Assembly: GCF_020075545.1 (NCBI RefSeq)
Contig: NZ_JAIQZK010000001.1
Location: 124,001 to 188,000 of the forward strand
Direction: 5' to 3'
DNA length: 64,000 nucleotides
From: Nocardioides sp. TRM66260-LWL
Lineage (GTDB): Bacteria; Actinomycetota; Actinomycetes; Propionibacteriales; Nocardioidaceae
Under the pieces are notes generated by a model, which was given only the letters and a program-made list of their open reading frames with translations, ran no database searches and was not told where the DNA came from. Below, piece after piece: positions 44,999-53,789 of this stretch; the stretch's first letter is position 1, and every line of letters begins with the position of its first letter. Position numbers and translations under genes: made by a program.

Positions 44999-46369
44999 TC
45001 ACGAGCCCGCGGACACCGCCGACGCGATCGCCTCGAGCGCGGCGTCCAGCTGGGCGTCGGTGCAGCCACCGAAGCCGAGCACCAGGCCGTGTCGGGGGCG
45101 GGAGCGGGCGTAGTCGGACAGCGGCGGGATCTCCAGGCCGGCGCGGGCGGCGGCGGCGCGGGCCGCGTCGGCCGTGGCCTCGTCCAGCCCGACGCACACG
45201 TACATGCCGGCAGCCGATCCCGGCCCCACCAGCGGGCCGAGGGCCTGCGCGACCCGGGACGCCCGCTCGGCGTAGACCCGGCGGGCGGCCCGGACGACGC
45301 GGTCGACGTACCCGTCGCGGAGCAGGACGAGCATGGCGCGCTGCACCGGCCAGGACGCGACCTCGTGCGTCCGGGCCCGATGGTGGTCGCGCGGCTCCTG
45401 CAGCCCGGCCGGGACGACGAGCCAGCCGAGCCGCAGGCTCGGGGCCACCGACTTGCTGGCCGTGCCGAGGTAGGCGACCCGGGCGGGGTCCAGCGTCGTC
45501 AGGGCCGGGATCGGCGCGACGTCGTAGCGGAGCTCGGAGTCGTAGTCGTCCTCGACGACCAGGGTGTCCGCGCGGCGAGCGGCCTCCAGCAGCGCCAGAC
45601 GGTGCGCCCCGGGCATGGGCGGACCGAGCGGGTGCTGGTGGGCCGGCGTCACGTACGCCGCGGCGCAGCCGTCGAGCTCGCGGACGGGCTCGAGGGCCGG
45701 CAGGTCGCGGACCCGTCGCCCGCTGGCCCGCACCACGGCGACGGCCGCGCGGTAGCCGGGGTCCTCGACGCCCACCGCCCCGGGCCCCAAGGCGGCGAGC
45801 ACGTGGCGCAGGCCGTCGGTGGTGCCGGCGGTGATGCGGACGTCGTCCGGGTCGACCTCGAGCCCCCGGGTGCGCGCCAGCCGTTCGGCGACCGCCGCCC
45901 GCAGGGCCGGCAGGCCGCGGGCGTCGTCGTAGCCCCGCGGCGGCTCGGACGCGGCCACCTCCCGCCAGGCGCGCCGCCACAGGGCGACGTGCCGCGGGTC
46001 GATCCACGGCGTGCCGGCGTCCAGGCGCACGAGCGGGCTCGCGTCGACGCGTGGCGGCGGGGTCCGTCGGGGCGCGGCGACCCGGCCCGAGGCGGCCACG
46101 AACGTGCCCGCGCCGCAGCGGCCCTCGAGCCAGCCCTCGGCGACGAGCTGGGCGAAGGCCTGCTCGGTGACGGTCCGGGCGACGCCGAGCTCGGCCGCGA
46201 GCGCCCGCGAGCTCGGCAGCCGGTCGCCGCGGACCAGGACGCCCCGCGTCACGAGGGTCCGGATGCGGTCGGCCACCTGGGAGCCGAGGGGTGTGGAGGA
46301 GGAGCGGTCGAGGACGATCGGCAGCGTCGAATGGCCTGTCGAGATCGGGTCGGATTGGCTCGTGCCCAC
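44999..46369 (-). CDS. MocR/PdxR-type transcriptional regulator (GntR + aminotransferase fold)
   Basis: 456 residues from GTG 46369. The N-terminal GntR winged helix (PLGSQVADRIRTLVTRGVLV, RLPSSRALAAELGVARTVTE, EGWLEGRCGAGTFVA) is fused to a fold-type-I PLP domain. VEDDYDSELRYDVAPIPAL and LGTASKSVAPSLRLGWLV include the Asp and the Schiff-base Lys (TASKS), so PLP should bind. Members sense PLP or amino acids. The divergent neighbour has the flavin-oxidase (PNPOx-like) fold and starts 19 nt away, so the pair probably forms a sensor-target unit. Inverted repeats lie between them and inside the start region. Confidence 0.85.
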   Translation of the reverse strand: MGTSQSDPISTGHSTLPIVLDRSSSTPLGSQVADRIRTLVTRGVLVRGDRLPSSRALAAELGVARTVTEQAFAQLVAEGWLEGRCGAGTFVAASGRVAAPRRTPPPRVDASPLVRLDAGTPWIDPRHVALWRRAWREVAASEPPRGYDDARGLPALRAAVAERLARTRGLEVDPDDVRITAGTTDGLRHVLAALGPGAVGVEDPGYRAAVAVVRASGRRVRDLPALEPVRELDGCAAAYVTPAHQHPLGPPMPGAHRLALLEAARRADTLVVEDDYDSELRYDVAPIPALTTLDPARVAYLGTASKSVAPSLRLGWLVVPAGLQEPRDHHRARTHEVASWPVQRAMLVLLRDGYVDRVVRAARRVYAERASRVAQALGPLVGPGSAAGMYVCVGLDEATADAARAAAARAGLEIPPLSDYARSRPRHGLVLGFGGCTDAQLDAALEAIASAVSAGS

Positions 46370-46375
46370 AGGCCA
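46332..46375. promoter_or_regulatory. Candidate MocR operator region
   Basis: TGGCCTGT (46332-46339) and ACAGGCCA (46368-46375) are perfect inverted copies spaced by 28 nt. A third half-site, TTGGCT, lies at 46355-46360 between them. The set covers the start of the regulator gene and the 19-nt gap to the divergent gene, as expected for a MocR dimer touching three half-sites. Confidence 0.45.
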
Positions 46376-46388
46376 AGCGTGACCGAGG

Positions 46389-47081
46389 ATGGCACCCGTG
46401 ACCACCCTGCCCCTGCAGCCCACGCCCCGCACCACCGTCGTCCGGGGCCGCCACCGTGCCGTCGAGGAGCGCGCGGCCCTGCACGCGCTGCTGGCCGAGG
46501 CCCTCGTCGCGCACGTCGGCGTCGTCGTCGGCGACCACGCCGTCGTCCTGCCCTCGGCGTTCGGCGTCGACCCGGACGGGCCGGACGAGGGGGGAACCCT
46601 CTACCTGCACGGCTCGGTCGCCGCGCGCTGGCTGACGGCGGCCGTCGGGGCCACGGTGTGCGTCACCGTCACCGAGCTCGACGGACTGGTCGCCGCCCGC
46701 TCCGGCTTCCACCACTCGATGAACTACCGCTCGGGCGTGGTGATCGGCGTCGCGCGGGAGGTCCTCGACCCCGACGAGCGGGCGCGGGCGCTCGACCTCG
46801 TCGTCGACCAGATGGTGCCCGGCCGCAGCGCGACGCTGCGTCCGCCGACCCGCAAGGAGCTCGCCGCCACCGCGGTGCTGGCGGTGCCGCTGGTCGAGGC
46901 CTCGCTCAAGGTCCGCTCCGGCGACCCCGTCGACGACGAGGCGGACGTCGAGGGCGGCCTGTGGGCCGGCGTCGTCCCGGTGCGGCGCGTCCTGGACGCG
47001 CCGCTCACCGCGGCCGACGCGGGCGGCGTCCCGGTGCCGCCCGACGTACGCGCCCGCGCAGCGGGGGAGCGGCCTCAGTAG
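46389..47081 (+). CDS. Pyridoxamine 5'-phosphate oxidase-like (FMN-binding split barrel) protein
   Basis: 230 residues. RTTVVRGRHRAVEERAALHA, then LYLHGSVAARWLTAA (the phosphate/flavin strand), VCVTVTELDGLVAARSGFHHSMNYRSGVVIG and the C-terminal half with VPLVEASLKVRSG match the FMN/split-barrel family. Vitamin B6 oxidation, nitroreduction or haem handling are all known in the family, so the reaction is not fixed. Location next to a PLP-type regulator favours a link to vitamin B6 chemistry. ATG 46389 or the nearby GTG 46398 can be the start. ndk starts 9 nt after the stop. Confidence 0.82.
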   Translation: MAPVTTLPLQPTPRTTVVRGRHRAVEERAALHALLAEALVAHVGVVVGDHAVVLPSAFGVDPDGPDEGGTLYLHGSVAARWLTAAVGATVCVTVTELDGLVAARSGFHHSMNYRSGVVIGVAREVLDPDERARALDLVVDQMVPGRSATLRPPTRKELAATAVLAVPLVEASLKVRSGDPVDDEADVEGGLWAGVVPVRRVLDAPLTAADAGGVPVPPDVRARAAGERPQ

Positions 47082-47084
47082 GGT
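47079..47084 (+). promoter_or_regulatory. -10 of ndk (leaderless)
   Basis: TAGGGT overlaps the stop codon of the preceding gene and ends 6 nt before ATG 47091. Confidence 0.45.
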
Positions 47085-47090
47085 GCGGGC

Positions 47091-47498
47091 ATGACCCAGC
47101 GCACCCTGGTCCTGCTCAAGCCCGACGCCGTGCGACGCGGCCTGGTCGGCGAGATCCTCTCCCGCTACGAGGCCAAGGGCCTGCGCGTCGTGGCCCTCGA
47201 GCAGCGCACCATCGACGCCGCCCAGGCCGACGCCCACTACGCCGAGCACGTCGAGCGCGACTTCTACCCGCCCCTGCGCACGTTCGTCACCAGCGGCCCG
47301 CTCGTCGCCCTGGTGCTCGAGGGCGACGAGGTGATCGAGGTCGTCCGCGCCCTCAACGGCGCCACCGACGGCCGCAAGGCCGCCCCCGGCACCATCCGCG
47401 GCGATCTCTCGCTCTCGAACCGCGAGAACCTCGTCCACGGCTCGGACTCCCCGGAGTCGGCCGAGCGCGAGATCGCGCTGTGGTTCCCCTCGCTCTGA
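47091..47498 (+). CDS. ndk: Nucleoside diphosphate kinase
   Basis: 135 residues. QRTLVLLKPDAVRRGLVGEI and the active-site His in ENLVHGSDSPESAEREI (near residue 117) define the family. It transfers the gamma-phosphate from ATP to other nucleoside diphosphates through phospho-His. Length and all motifs are normal. It precedes the mre operon as in many actinobacteria. Confidence 0.97.
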   Translation: MTQRTLVLLKPDAVRRGLVGEILSRYEAKGLRVVALEQRTIDAAQADAHYAEHVERDFYPPLRTFVTSGPLVALVLEGDEVIEVVRALNGATDGRKAAPGTIRGDLSLSNRENLVHGSDSPESAEREIALWFPSL

Positions 47499-47508
47499 CG
47501 CTCTGACC

Positions 47509-47524
47509 CGGCTTCGCAGCCGGC
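47509..47524 (+). terminator. Terminator candidate after ndk
   Basis: CCGGCT-TCGC-AGCCGG (6 bp) starts 10 nt after the stop; a second GC-rich hairpin (CGGGCC...GGCCCG) follows near 47540-47571. Confidence 0.4.
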
Positions 47525-47586
47525 TGATCTCCGGCTCCGCGGGCCGTCGACCGGTGGTGCGGCGGCCCGTCCGTCGTCCTCGCGCC

Positions 47587-47655
47587 TGAAACTGGCGCTT
47601 GCACGGTGAAGCTTCAGCGTGCAAGCGCCAGTTTCATCGGTCAGCCGATGAAACT
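47587..47655 (+). repeat. Intergenic stem-loop repeat, copy B (two exclusive hairpins)
   Basis: An 18-bp perfect stem (TGAAACTGGCGCTTGCAC 47587-47604 with GTGCAAGCGCCAGTTTCA 47619-47636) overlaps an 11-bp stem (AGTTTCATCGG 47630-47640, loop TCAG, CCGATGAAACT 47645-47655). The shared 47630-47636 means only one can form at a time. The 69-nt unit aligns with copy A at 34683-34751. The rest of the 325-nt gap up to mreB holds the ndk terminator and the mreB promoter/leader. Confidence 0.8.
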
Positions 47656-47740
47656 GTCTCCGACCGCCACACCCGTCACATCCTCACCACCGACACCACC
47701 AGCCCCGGCGCGCCTGCGCCGATCGGGCCGCCGCCGTTCC

Positions 47741-47746
47741 TACGCT
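47741..47746 (+). promoter_or_regulatory. Possible -10 of the mreB operon
   Basis: TACGCT lies 77 nt before ATG 47824, giving a leader of about 70 nt with GCGAGGGA as ribosome binding site. No convincing -35 is visible. Confidence 0.35.
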
Positions 47747-47823
47747 CGCACCGGGCACGGTGGAAGCGCGTGCATCGGCCCGCCTTCCCCGGCATCACGC
47801 GCAGATCTGGCGAGGGACGCCCG

Positions 47824-48852
47824 ATGGCGAACACCTTCTTCGGCCGCGACATGGCCGTCGACCTCGGCACCGCCAACACGCTCGTCTACGCCCGCGGCCG
47901 CGGCGTCGTGCTCGACGAGCCGAGCGTCGTCGCGCTGAGCACGGCCACCGGCGAGGTGCTCGCCGTCGGCCACGAGGCCAAGCGGATGGTCGGACGCACC
48001 CCGGACGGCATCGTCGCGATCCGGCCGCTGAAGGACGGCGTCATCGCCGACTTCGACGCCACCGAGCAGATGCTGCGCTGGTTCATCGAGCAGGTCCACC
48101 GGCGCCGCCATTTCGCCAAGCCGCGGATGGTCATCTGCGTCCCGTCGGGCATCACCGCCGTCGAGCAGCGCGCGGTCAAGGAGGCCGGCTACCAGGCCGG
48201 CGCCCGCCGGGTCTACATCGTCGAGGAGCCGATGGCCGCCGCCATCGGCGCGGGCCTGCCCGTGCACCAGCCCACCGGCAACATGGTCGTCGACGTCGGC
48301 GGCGGCACCACCGAGGTGGCCGTCATCTCCCTCGGCGGCATCGTCACCAGCCTCTCGATCCGCACCGCGGGCGACGACCTCGACGCCGCGATCGTCCAGT
48401 GGATGAAGAAGGAGTACTCCCTGCTGCTCGGCGAGCGCACGGCCGAGGAGGTCAAGATCAGCCTCGGCTCGGCGTTCCCGCAGCGCGACGAGCCGGAGGC
48501 CGAGGTCCGCGGACGCGACCTCGTCTCGGGCCTGCCGCGCACCGTCGTCGTCTCTGCCGCCGAGGTGCGCCAGGCGCTCGAGGAGCCGCTGCACGCGATC
48601 GTCGACGCCGTCCGCGCGACCCTCGACCAGACCCCGCCCGAGCTGGCCGGCGACATCATGGACCGCGGCATCGTCCTCACCGGCGGCGGCGCCCTGCTGC
48701 GCGGCCTCGACGAGCGGCTGCGGCACGAGACCGGCATGCCGGTGCACGTCGCCGACCAGCCGCTGACCTCCGTCGCCCACGGCGCCGGCACCTGCGTCGA
48801 GCAGTTCGAGGCGCTCCAGCAGGTGCTCGTCAGCGACGTGCGGCGGTTCTGA
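47824..48852 (+). CDS. mreB: Rod shape-determining protein MreB
   Basis: 342 residues from ATG 47824 (MANTFFGRDMAVDLGTANTL). The actin-fold phosphate loops are DLGTANTLVYARGRG and VVDVGGGTTEVAVISLGG, and the adenosine/connect motifs are MDRGIVLTGGGALLRGLDE. It polymerises on the membrane and guides lateral wall synthesis in rod elongation. It is followed without a gap by mreC (stop and start overlap by 1 nt). In Streptomyces the same protein acts in spore-wall formation, so sporulating relatives may use it differently. Confidence 0.96.
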   Translation: MANTFFGRDMAVDLGTANTLVYARGRGVVLDEPSVVALSTATGEVLAVGHEAKRMVGRTPDGIVAIRPLKDGVIADFDATEQMLRWFIEQVHRRRHFAKPRMVICVPSGITAVEQRAVKEAGYQAGARRVYIVEEPMAAAIGAGLPVHQPTGNMVVDVGGGTTEVAVISLGGIVTSLSIRTAGDDLDAAIVQWMKKEYSLLLGERTAEEVKISLGSAFPQRDEPEAEVRGRDLVSGLPRTVVVSAAEVRQALEEPLHAIVDAVRATLDQTPPELAGDIMDRGIVLTGGGALLRGLDERLRHETGMPVHVADQPLTSVAHGAGTCVEQFEALQQVLVSDVRRF

Positions 48853-49892
48853 TGACCGTCCTCGACCTGCGTCCCCGCTCGCCCGAGCCGCCCGAGCGGC
48901 CCGGACGGCCCGGCCCCGGCGGTCGCGACGACGCCCGCCGTCCCCGCGAGGGCCGCCGCCGTCCCGTGCGCCTGCCGCGTCCGGCCACCGGTCGCGGCTG
49001 GGGCGACGACCGCGAGCCGACGCCGCCCCGCTCCCTGGTGGTGGCGCTCGTGCTGGCCGCGGCCAGCCTGATGGCGCTCGACGCCGCCGGCGCGCTCGCC
49101 CCCGTCCGAGGCGCCGTGGCCGCGGTTGCCGGCCCGGCCGAGTCGGCCGTCAGCGCCGTCGCCCGGCCGCTCACCGCCGCCCCCGACTGGGTGCGCTCGC
49201 AGGGCGCGCTGCGCGACGACGTCGCCCGGCTCCGGTCCGAGAACGACGCGCTGCGCGGACGGCTCGCCGCCGCGCCCTACGCCTCCAACAGGCTGCGGGA
49301 GTACGACGGGCTCTCGCGGCTGACCGGCCGGCTCGGCTACGCAGTGGTGCCCGCCCACGTCGTCGGCATCGGCCCCGCCCAGTCGTTCGCCGACACCGTC
49401 ACCCTCGACGCCGGCTCCGCCGCCGGCCTGCGTCCCGATCTCACCGTCGTCAACGCCCAGGGGCTGGTCGGCCGCGTCCTCAGCGTCACGCGCTCCACCG
49501 CGACGGTCCTGCTCGTCACCGACGCCGATTCGGTGGTCGGCGGCCGGGTCGGGACGACGATGGACGTCGGCACGCTCCGCGGCCGGGGCGAGGTCGGCCC
49601 GCACGGCCTGCTCGACCTCGAGCTCGTCGACCGCGACGCCACCCCCGCCCGCGACGACGCCGTCGTCACCTGGGGCTCCCAGGGCCGCGGGCCGTACGTG
49701 GCCGGCGTCCCGATCGGCCGGGTCACCAAGGTCGTCAGCTCGGTCCGCGAGACCGCCCAGCGCGCCGAGATCGAGCCCTACGTCGACTTCGGCGCCCTCG
49801 ACCTCGTCGGCGTCGTGGTGCCCGACGGCACCCGCGGCGACCGCGGCGTCATCGAGGCCGACGGCACGCTCGTCCCGGGGGAGGCCCGATGA
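48852..49892 (+). CDS. mreC: Rod shape-determining protein MreC
   Basis: 346 residues. A basic, Pro/Arg-rich N-terminal cytoplasmic segment of about 65 residues precedes one membrane helix (LVVALVLAAASLMALDAAG). A coiled coil (SQGALRDDVARLRSENDALRGR) and the beta-barrel domain follow (VVPAHVVGIGPAQSFADTVT, LVGRVLSVTRSTATVLLVTD). It links MreB to PBP2 and RodA. The cytoplasmic tail is longer than in Escherichia or Bacillus. It overlaps mreD by 4 nt (ATGA). Confidence 0.93.
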   Translation: MTVLDLRPRSPEPPERPGRPGPGGRDDARRPREGRRRPVRLPRPATGRGWGDDREPTPPRSLVVALVLAAASLMALDAAGALAPVRGAVAAVAGPAESAVSAVARPLTAAPDWVRSQGALRDDVARLRSENDALRGRLAAAPYASNRLREYDGLSRLTGRLGYAVVPAHVVGIGPAQSFADTVTLDAGSAAGLRPDLTVVNAQGLVGRVLSVTRSTATVLLVTDADSVVGGRVGTTMDVGTLRGRGEVGPHGLLDLELVDRDATPARDDAVVTWGSQGRGPYVAGVPIGRVTKVVSSVRETAQRAEIEPYVDFGALDLVGVVVPDGTRGDRGVIEADGTLVPGEAR

Positions 49893-50422
49893 CCGGCCCG
49901 CTCGGCGCCCTGCGCGCCTCCGCGGTGCTGGCGATCGCGGCGCTCGCGACGCTCCTGCAGGTCTCCCTGGCGCCGCACCTGGCCTGGCGCGGCGTCGGCC
50001 CCGACCTCGCTCTGCTCGTCGTGGTGGCCGCCGGGCTCGCCTGGGGCGCCCACAGCGGGCTGCTGCTCGGCTTCGGCGCGGGCGTCGTCCTCGACCTCGT
50101 CCCGCCCGCCGACCACCTCGTCGGACGCTGGGCGCTCGCGCTGATGGTCGTCGGCTACGTCGCCGGGCGGGTCCGCGCCGACCTGCGCCCGGACCGTCGT
50201 CCGGCCCTCGGGACGATCGTGGCCACGGCGGCCGCCTGCTCGTTCGTCGGCACGTCGGTCTTCGCGCTCTCCGGTCTCGTGCTCGGCGACGCGACGACGG
50301 GCGTCGGCGGTCTGCTGGGCGTGATCCTGGCGAGCGTCGTGTGGGACGTCGCGCTCGCGGTGCTGCTGGTGCCGGTGCTGCTGCGTGCGCTCGCCCGCCT
50401 GGAGCCGGAGCACGCCCGATGA
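49889..50422 (+). CDS. mreD: Rod shape-determining protein MreD
   Basis: 177 residues with about five membrane helices (ALLVVVAAGLAWGAHSGLLLGF and others). This is the usual MreD layout; the sequence is poorly conserved outside hydrophobicity. Identification relies on position between mreC and mrdA and size. It overlaps both neighbours by ATGA, so the three are translated as a unit. Confidence 0.9.
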   Translation: MTGPLGALRASAVLAIAALATLLQVSLAPHLAWRGVGPDLALLVVVAAGLAWGAHSGLLLGFGAGVVLDLVPPADHLVGRWALALMVVGYVAGRVRADLRPDRRPALGTIVATAAACSFVGTSVFALSGLVLGDATTGVGGLLGVILASVVWDVALAVLLVPVLLRALARLEPEHAR

Positions 50423-52560
50423 GCCTGCCCGGTCGCCGGGAGGAGTCCGCCGGGGCGCGGCGCAGCCGGCTGCGGCTGATCGTGCTGCAGGCCCTCGTGT
50501 TCTCGCTGTTCGCCACGCTCGTGGGGCGGCTGTACTACCTGCAGGTCAGCTCGGGCGAGGCCTACCGCGCCCAGGCCGCGTCGCAGTCGGTGCGCGACGT
50601 CGTCATCCAGCCGCAGCGCGGCCTGATCGTCGACGACCAGGGCCGGCCGCTGGTGGCCAACCGGATGGCCTGGGTCGTCTCGATCGACCGGACGACGCTC
50701 GGTCGCCTCGGCGAGTCGGCGGCCGCCGCGCAGCTGGCCCGGCTCAGCCGCATCGTCGGCGCGTCGACGGCGTCGCTGCGCGCCCGCCTGCTCGACTGCG
50801 GCACCCCCGACGCGAAGGCCGGCCGCTGCTGGAACGGCTCGCCGTACCAGCCCGTGCCGGTGGCCGAGGACGTGCCGCAGGCGGTCGCGCTGCGGCTGCT
50901 GGAGCAGCCCGAGGACTTCCCCGAGGTCGTCGTCGACCAGCAGAGCGTGCGCGACTACCCGCGTCCCTACGGCGTCAACCTCGCCCACGTGCTGGGCTAC
51001 CTCAGTCCGGTCACCGAGGACGAGCTGGCCACGGCGACGAAGGACCGCGACCAGTCCCTCAACGGCGCCTCCTCGGTCGGCCGCGCCGGCCTCGAGCGGC
51101 AGTACGACACCTGGCTGCGGGGCATGCCGGGCTACCAGCAGGTGGCCGTCGACTCGCTGGGCCGGGTGCTGGGCGACGACGGCCGGGTGGCCGCGCGTCC
51201 GGGCGACACGCTGGTCACCTCGATCGACGCGCGGGTGCAGGCCACCGTCGAGCGGCAGCTGCACGAGGCGATGCTCACCGCGCGCAAGACCGTCGACAAG
51301 GTCACCGGGCGCCCCTACGTCGCCGACTCCGGCGCCGCGGTCGTGCTGGAGGCCCGCACCGGCCGCGTCGTCGCGATGGCCAGCCAGCCCACCTACGACC
51401 CCTCGGTGTGGGTCGGCGGGATCAGCCAGCGCCGGCTCGACCGCCTCTACGCGGCCGACAGCGGCGACCCGCTGCTCTCCCGCGCCTTCCAGGGCCAGTT
51501 CGCCCCCGGCTCCACCTGGAAGCCGATGATGTCGGTCGGCGCCCTGCTCAACGGCTACTCCACCAGCAGCCGGCTCGACTGCTCGAGCAACCTCACGGTC
51601 GGCAGCCGGGTGTTCAAGAACTACGAGTCGGCGTCGTACGGGCCGATCGGCTTCGACCGGGCGCTCGCGATCTCCTGCGACACCTTCTACTACCGCATCG
51701 GGCTCGGCTACTGGAACCGCTACGGCTCCGACCCCACGGACGTCGACGCGAAGGACCCGCTGGTCGAGGAGGCCAAGCGGTTCGGCTTCGGCCGCGCCAC
51801 GGGCGTCGACCTGCCCGGCGAGGCGGCCGGCCGGATCGCCGACCGGCGCTGGAAGCAGGCCTACTACGAGTCGATGAAGGACACCTACTGCCGCATGGAC
51901 CGGAAGGGCACGGCCCCGAACGCGTTCCTCAAGGTGTTCGCCCACGAGTTCTGCCTCGAGGGCAACTACTACCGGGCCGGGGACGCCGTGAACTTCTCCA
52001 TCGGCCAGGGCGACACCCTCGTCACCCCGCTCCAGCTGGCCCGTGCCTACGGCGCCCTGGTCAACGGCGGCACCCTCTTCGAGCCGACAGTCGGGAAGGC
52101 CGTGGTCGGCGCCGACGGACGCCGCATCGAGTCGATCGAGCCGAAGGTCGCCGCCCGGCTCGGCGACACCGCCCGCGCCCGCGCCGCCCTGCGCTACGTC
52201 GACCACGCCCTGCTCGGGACGACCCGCGAGGGCACGCTCGCGTGGCGCTTCGGCGGCTTCCCCCTCGACCGGGTGCGGGTGCGCAGCAAGACGGGCACCG
52301 CCGAGGTCTACGGCAAGCAGACGACGTCCTGGGTGGCCAGCTACGACGACGACTACGTCGTGGTGATGATGATCAGCCAGGCCGGCACCGGCTCGGGCGC
52401 GTCCGGTCCGGCCGTCCGCAAGATCTGGGAGGCCCTGTACGGCGTCGACGGGGAGACGGTGCGGCCCTCCCGGGCCGCGATCCCCGGCACCACGCCGCCG
52501 GCGGGCCTGCCGACGTTCACCCGCGACGGCGCGATCCTGCCGCCGCGACGGGAGGAGTGA
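50419..52560 (+). CDS. mrdA: Peptidoglycan D,D-transpeptidase MrdA (PBP2)
   Basis: 713 residues. One N-terminal membrane helix (LIVLQALVFSLFATLVGRLYYL) is followed by the pedestal domain and the transpeptidase domain. The active-site motifs are STWK (GQFAPGSTWKPMM, near 365), SCD (AISCDTFYYRIG, near 417; PBP2-type) and KTG (VRSKTGTAEVYG, near 623). It cross-links peptidoglycan in the cylinder wall with RodA as the glycosyltransferase. A Cys-bearing insertion (TPDAKAGRCWNGSPY) lies in the pedestal. It is the target of amidino-penicillins in other bacteria. Confidence 0.95.
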   Translation: MSLPGRREESAGARRSRLRLIVLQALVFSLFATLVGRLYYLQVSSGEAYRAQAASQSVRDVVIQPQRGLIVDDQGRPLVANRMAWVVSIDRTTLGRLGESAAAAQLARLSRIVGASTASLRARLLDCGTPDAKAGRCWNGSPYQPVPVAEDVPQAVALRLLEQPEDFPEVVVDQQSVRDYPRPYGVNLAHVLGYLSPVTEDELATATKDRDQSLNGASSVGRAGLERQYDTWLRGMPGYQQVAVDSLGRVLGDDGRVAARPGDTLVTSIDARVQATVERQLHEAMLTARKTVDKVTGRPYVADSGAAVVLEARTGRVVAMASQPTYDPSVWVGGISQRRLDRLYAADSGDPLLSRAFQGQFAPGSTWKPMMSVGALLNGYSTSSRLDCSSNLTVGSRVFKNYESASYGPIGFDRALAISCDTFYYRIGLGYWNRYGSDPTDVDAKDPLVEEAKRFGFGRATGVDLPGEAAGRIADRRWKQAYYESMKDTYCRMDRKGTAPNAFLKVFAHEFCLEGNYYRAGDAVNFSIGQGDTLVTPLQLARAYGALVNGGTLFEPTVGKAVVGADGRRIESIEPKVAARLGDTARARAALRYVDHALLGTTREGTLAWRFGGFPLDRVRVRSKTGTAEVYGKQTTSWVASYDDDYVVVMMISQAGTGSGASGPAVRKIWEALYGVDGETVRPSRAAIPGTTPPAGLPTFTRDGAILPPRREE

Positions 52561-52561
52561 G

Positions 52562-53764
52562 ATGGCCACCCTCGCCCAGCGCCCCGTCCCCTCGGGGCTG
52601 CGGACGCGGCCCGCACCCGTCCGCGCCCGGGCCGGCTGGCTGGCGCTCGACTGGCCGCTGCTGCTCGCCACCCTGGCGCTCGTCACGCTCGGCACGCTGC
52701 TCGTGTGGTCGGCCACCAGCCACCGCACGACGCTGACCGGCGGGGACGACACGGCCTACCTGCGCAAGCAGCTGCTCAACGTGGCCATCGGCCTGGTGCT
52801 CGCGACCGGCGTGATCCTGGCCGGCCACCGCTGGGTGCGCCTGCTGGCGCCGGTGGCCTACCTCGGCTCGATCGTCGGGCTGCTCCTGGTGCTGGTGATG
52901 GGCTCGACGATCAACGGCTCGCGCTCGTGGCTCGAGCTCGGCGCGATGTCGATCCAGCCGTCGGAGTTCGCCAAGTTCGCCGTCATCGTCGGGATGGCGC
53001 TGGTGCTGGGGGAGCGGGCCGCCGGACGCTGGCGCTCGCAGGTCGGGACGGTCGAGGTCGTCGCGATGCTCGGCGTCGCCGCGGTGCCCGCCGTGCTGAT
53101 CCTCGCGCAGCCCGACCTCGGCACCATGCTCGTGCTGACCGCCACCGTCCTCGGGGTGCTGGCCGCCGCGGGCGCGCCCGGACGCTGGCTCGCGGGTCTC
53201 GGCCTCGCGGGCGCGGGCGCCGCGGTCGTCGCGGTGCTGGCCGGGGTGCTCAAGCCCTACCAGCTCGACCGCTTCCTCGCCTTCACCGACCCCGACCTCG
53301 ACCCGCGCGGCGCCGGCTACAACGTCGAGCAGGCGCGCATCGCGGTCGGCAACGGCGGGCTCTTCGGTCAGGGGCTCTTCCACGGCTCCCAGACGCGGGC
53401 CGGGTTCGTCCCCGAGCAGCACACCGACTTCGTCTTCACCGTCGCCGGCGAGGAGCTCGGCCTGGTGGGCGCCTGCGTGCTCATCGGCCTGCTGCTCCTC
53501 GTCCTGTGGCGCGCGCTGCGGATCGCTACCGCGAGCGAGGACGTGTTCGGCCGCGTCGCCGCCGCCGGCATCGCGTGCTGGTTCGGCTTCCAGGCCTTCC
53601 AGAACATCGGCATGTGCCTGGGGATCATGCCGGTCACCGGCGTCCCGCTGCCGTTCGTCTCCTACGGCGGCAGCTCGCTGTTCGCCTCGCTGCTGGCCGT
53701 CGGGCTGCTGCAGAGCATCCACCTGCGCACGCGCCGGGAGGCGCGCGGCGCCCACCTGGTCTGA
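52562..53764 (+). CDS. rodA: Peptidoglycan glycosyltransferase RodA (SEDS family)
   Basis: 400 residues with 10 predicted membrane helices. SEDS signatures: NGSRSWLELGAMSIQPSEFAK (loop with the QPSEF motif), EEHTDFVFTVAGEELGLVG-like EQHTDFVFTVAGEELG, and FQNIGMCLGIMPVTGVPLPFVSYGGSS at the end. It makes glycan strands from lipid II. It starts 1 nt after mrdA and closes the operon. A short hairpin lies between it and the convergent exchanger gene. Confidence 0.95.
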   Translation: MATLAQRPVPSGLRTRPAPVRARAGWLALDWPLLLATLALVTLGTLLVWSATSHRTTLTGGDDTAYLRKQLLNVAIGLVLATGVILAGHRWVRLLAPVAYLGSIVGLLLVLVMGSTINGSRSWLELGAMSIQPSEFAKFAVIVGMALVLGERAAGRWRSQVGTVEVVAMLGVAAVPAVLILAQPDLGTMLVLTATVLGVLAAAGAPGRWLAGLGLAGAGAAVVAVLAGVLKPYQLDRFLAFTDPDLDPRGAGYNVEQARIAVGNGGLFGQGLFHGSQTRAGFVPEQHTDFVFTVAGEELGLVGACVLIGLLLLVLWRALRIATASEDVFGRVAAAGIACWFGFQAFQNIGMCLGIMPVTGVPLPFVSYGGSSLFASLLAVGLLQSIHLRTRREARGAHLV

Positions 53765-53770
53765 GGTCGG

Positions 53771-53787
53771 CGGCCCGCTCGGGGCCG
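53771..53787. terminator. Hairpin between rodA and the cation exchanger gene
   Basis: CGGCCC-GCTCG-GGGCCG, 6 bp with 5-nt loop, in the 25-nt gap between convergent genes. Confidence 0.4.
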
Positions 53788-53789
53788 GC

